Below, piece after piece: positions 62,834 to 64,000 of a stretch of 64,000 nt of DNA (positions are counted from its first letter, which is position 1; each line of letters opens with the position of its first letter). The notes beneath the pieces were generated by a model, which saw only the letters and a list, made by a program, of their open reading frames with translations, was not told the origin of the DNA and searched no databases. Source of the DNA: a bacterium (GTDB lineage Bacteria; Actinomycetota; Acidimicrobiia; Acidimicrobiales; Bin134); NCBI GenBank assembly GCA_026705465.1, contig JAPPAP010000032.1, forward strand, positions 66,693 through 130,692, read 5' to 3'. The position numbers and the translations under genes were made by a program.

Positions 62834-63817
62834 CTAGAAGTCCACCGGATGAACCGGCGCCTCACCGTTGGCGATCATCTCGGGGATACGGGGGGAGCCG
62901 TTCTCCCACACCAGCAGCATCGAGCGCTTGGGGGCATAACCCTGGTGGCGGATATCAGCGGGCATGGCAGCTACATCACCTGCCCTCATGACAACCCGGG
63001 CCCGCTTGGCCCCGGTGTCGCGGTCCTCTACGTCCCACTGGATCTCGTCACTGAGCTGCACAAACCACTCCACCCGATCGTTGCCGTGGATCACCGGCAA
63101 GATGAACTCCTCCGTAGTCGGGCAATACAGGCTTTCCTTGCAGGCCGACACCACCGATGGGTTCCAGGTGACATCAGAGCGAGAGAGATAGGCGAACAGG
63201 TTGAATGAGCACACTTGATCCTCGTAGCCGGGTTCGGCTGAAATCACCGGCTCGTCTTGGGGGACATCGGCAAATCCCCGGTTGATGGGGAATCCGGACT
63301 CATCGGAGCGGATGGGCTCATCGCCGGGCACGCCCACCATGCGCTGGGCCACCACCCGCTTGCGGGTCACCGCCATGTCGTTTTCACCCCGGCTGGGACC
63401 ATACGCGCTGCCTGTCTCCATGGGGGCAGCAAACGGGTCGTAGCCCTCGTTGGTCCAGTCCGACAGCATGGCTGTAAAGCAGGACATCAACTCGTCGTGG
63501 TCGAAGTTCTCGTTGTAGTCCACCTCGGCCCGGCGATAAGCCTCGTTGAATCGACCAGCGAACATGTCCACATTGCCGTAGTGGTTCATCGTGCCGATCA
63601 CCGCGTCGAAGTTGACTATGCCGTAGAAGAAGCCCCAGGCCACGTCCCGCTGCACGCAGCGGAGCCATTGGCCAATGTCCATTTGGTGGCTGCCGGTGGG
63701 CCAGGTGATGGTGGCGAAGTACTCGTCGCGGCTGAAGGTGAAGCCTCCAATGGAAAAATCCTTGTAGCCGCTTGCGTTGGGACCTGTCTCAGTCATAGTC
63801 GTCTCGATCATGGTCAT
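62834..63817 (-). CDS. pnpD: Hydroquinone 1,2-dioxygenase large subunit
   Basis: 327 residues, about 37 kDa, as for the HapD/PnpD subunit. The Fe(II) ligand set known from the PnpCD enzyme (His, Asn, Glu and a later His) can be laid onto His244, Asn246 and Glu250 in IHGNDRVE, and His291 in DIRHQGY. The 47-residue gap between the two His equals that recalled for PnpD (His256 to His303); this is from memory. It opens hydroquinone to 4-hydroxymuconic semialdehyde. A small-subunit gene begins upstream, 13 bases away, as in pnpC-pnpD. The semialdehyde dehydrogenase is not in the window. Confidence 0.88.
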   Translation of the reverse strand: MTMIETTMTETGPNASGYKDFSIGGFTFSRDEYFATITWPTGSHQMDIGQWLRCVQRDVAWGFFYGIVNFDAVIGTMNHYGNVDMFAGRFNEAYRRAEVDYNENFDHDELMSCFTAMLSDWTNEGYDPFAAPMETGSAYGPSRGENDMAVTRKRVVAQRMVGVPGDEPIRSDESGFPINRGFADVPQDEPVISAEPGYEDQVCSFNLFAYLSRSDVTWNPSVVSACKESLYCPTTEEFILPVIHGNDRVEWFVQLSDEIQWDVEDRDTGAKRARVVMRAGDVAAMPADIRHQGYAPKRSMLLVWENGSPRIPEMIANGEAPVHPVDF

Positions 63818-63830
63818 TGCTGTGCTCCTC

Positions 63831-64000
63831 TCAGACCGTCTGGCAGATATCGGCCCAGCGATACACCGTGTCGGGGCCTTCGATGGTTTGCAGCAGCACG
63901 ACGGCCACCCCGTCGCTGTGTAGTCGGTAGGCCTTGCCCGCGGGCAACAGCGTCATGTGGCCCCGACCGGCCTGGACTCGCCCCATGGGCTTTCCCGCCG
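63831..64000 (-). CDS. pnpC: Hydroquinone dioxygenase small subunit, partial (5' end outside window)
   Basis: Only the last 55 codons are inside the window. The translation runs GKPMGRVQAGRGHMTLLPAG, then AYRLHSDGVAVVLLQTIEG and ends RWADICQTV. The MTLLPAGKAYRLHSD stretch has the beta-turn pattern of a cupin. The gene is just upstream of pnpD and in the usual order and spacing for a two-subunit hydroquinone dioxygenase. The assignment depends on that context. Confidence 0.7.
   Translation of the reverse strand, partial: AGKPMGRVQAGRGHMTLLPAGKAYRLHSDGVAVVLLQTIEGPDTVYRWADICQTV

Overview
The window is high-GC DNA (roughly two thirds G+C by eye) from a member of the Actinomycetota, most likely an environmental Acidimicrobiia-type lineage. 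The basis is F420/flavin LLM-type oxidoreductases, an Rpf-like secreted protein, a DUF3499-like protein, an actinobacterial IdsA-type prenyltransferase, many GTG starts, and paralogue-rich CoA, P450 and amidohydrolase catabolism. The lineage is inferred from gene content, not from a marker gene. No rRNA, tRNA, CRISPR array, insertion sequence or phage gene was seen, and no stretch over 300 bases lacks a gene.

Layout. 1-2547: 3' part of a Liv-type substrate-binding protein and a P450. 2559-7387 (minus): coxM-coxS-coxL for a form I aerobic CO dehydrogenase, then an XdhC-YHS maturation protein. 7465-12401: NYN-domain protein, DyP peroxidase, and a plus-strand acyl-CoA block (enoyl-CoA hydratase, acyl-CoA dehydrogenase, APH-like protein). 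12405-18971: ROK protein, an orphan molybdopterin hydroxylase, cupin, TauD-type dioxygenase, a secreted protein with two Rpf-like domains (one lacking its catalytic Glu), and an LLM oxidoreductase. 18963-24998 (minus): three amidohydrolases with a P450 and an Fe superoxide dismutase. 25079-32906: DUF3499-like and M29-like proteins, aldo/keto reductases, and a purine-nucleoside salvage set (PNP, phosphosugar mutase, PfkB kinase). 32932-35454: an M1 aminopeptidase.

35546-44143 (minus) is a tightly overlapping hopanoid operon: hpnC, hpnD, hpnE, a prenyl diphosphate synthase, shc, hpnG, hpnH. It is preceded by a regulator that joins a MerR and a TetR DNA-binding domain. 44210-46033: ferredoxin reductase (apparent CTG start), a 3Fe-4S-type ferredoxin and a small lipoprotein. 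46237-51002 (minus): two thiolase-fold proteins, two DUF35 OB-fold proteins, a lone PEP-utiliser swivelling domain and a zinc alcohol dehydrogenase. 51123-53294 (plus): an unrecognised protein with an LLM oxidoreductase.

53298-64000 (minus) reads as one catabolic unit. A two-subunit hydroquinone 1,2-dioxygenase (small subunit cut by the window edge) and an intradiol, probably hydroxyquinol, dioxygenase both feed maleylacetate. Maleylacetate reductase, a two-subunit 3-oxoadipate CoA-transferase and a thiolase carry it to acetyl-CoA and succinyl-CoA. A complete Liv-type ABC importer is embedded in the same unit.

The most interesting unexplained signal is a dispersed intergenic hairpin element of about 76-88 bp. 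It has four full copies (3576, 7874, 35458, 46092) and several fragments. The flanking arms and an internal ACAGG are conserved, while the inner stems change in sequence but keep pairing. It is a candidate for an undescribed repeat or structured-RNA family.
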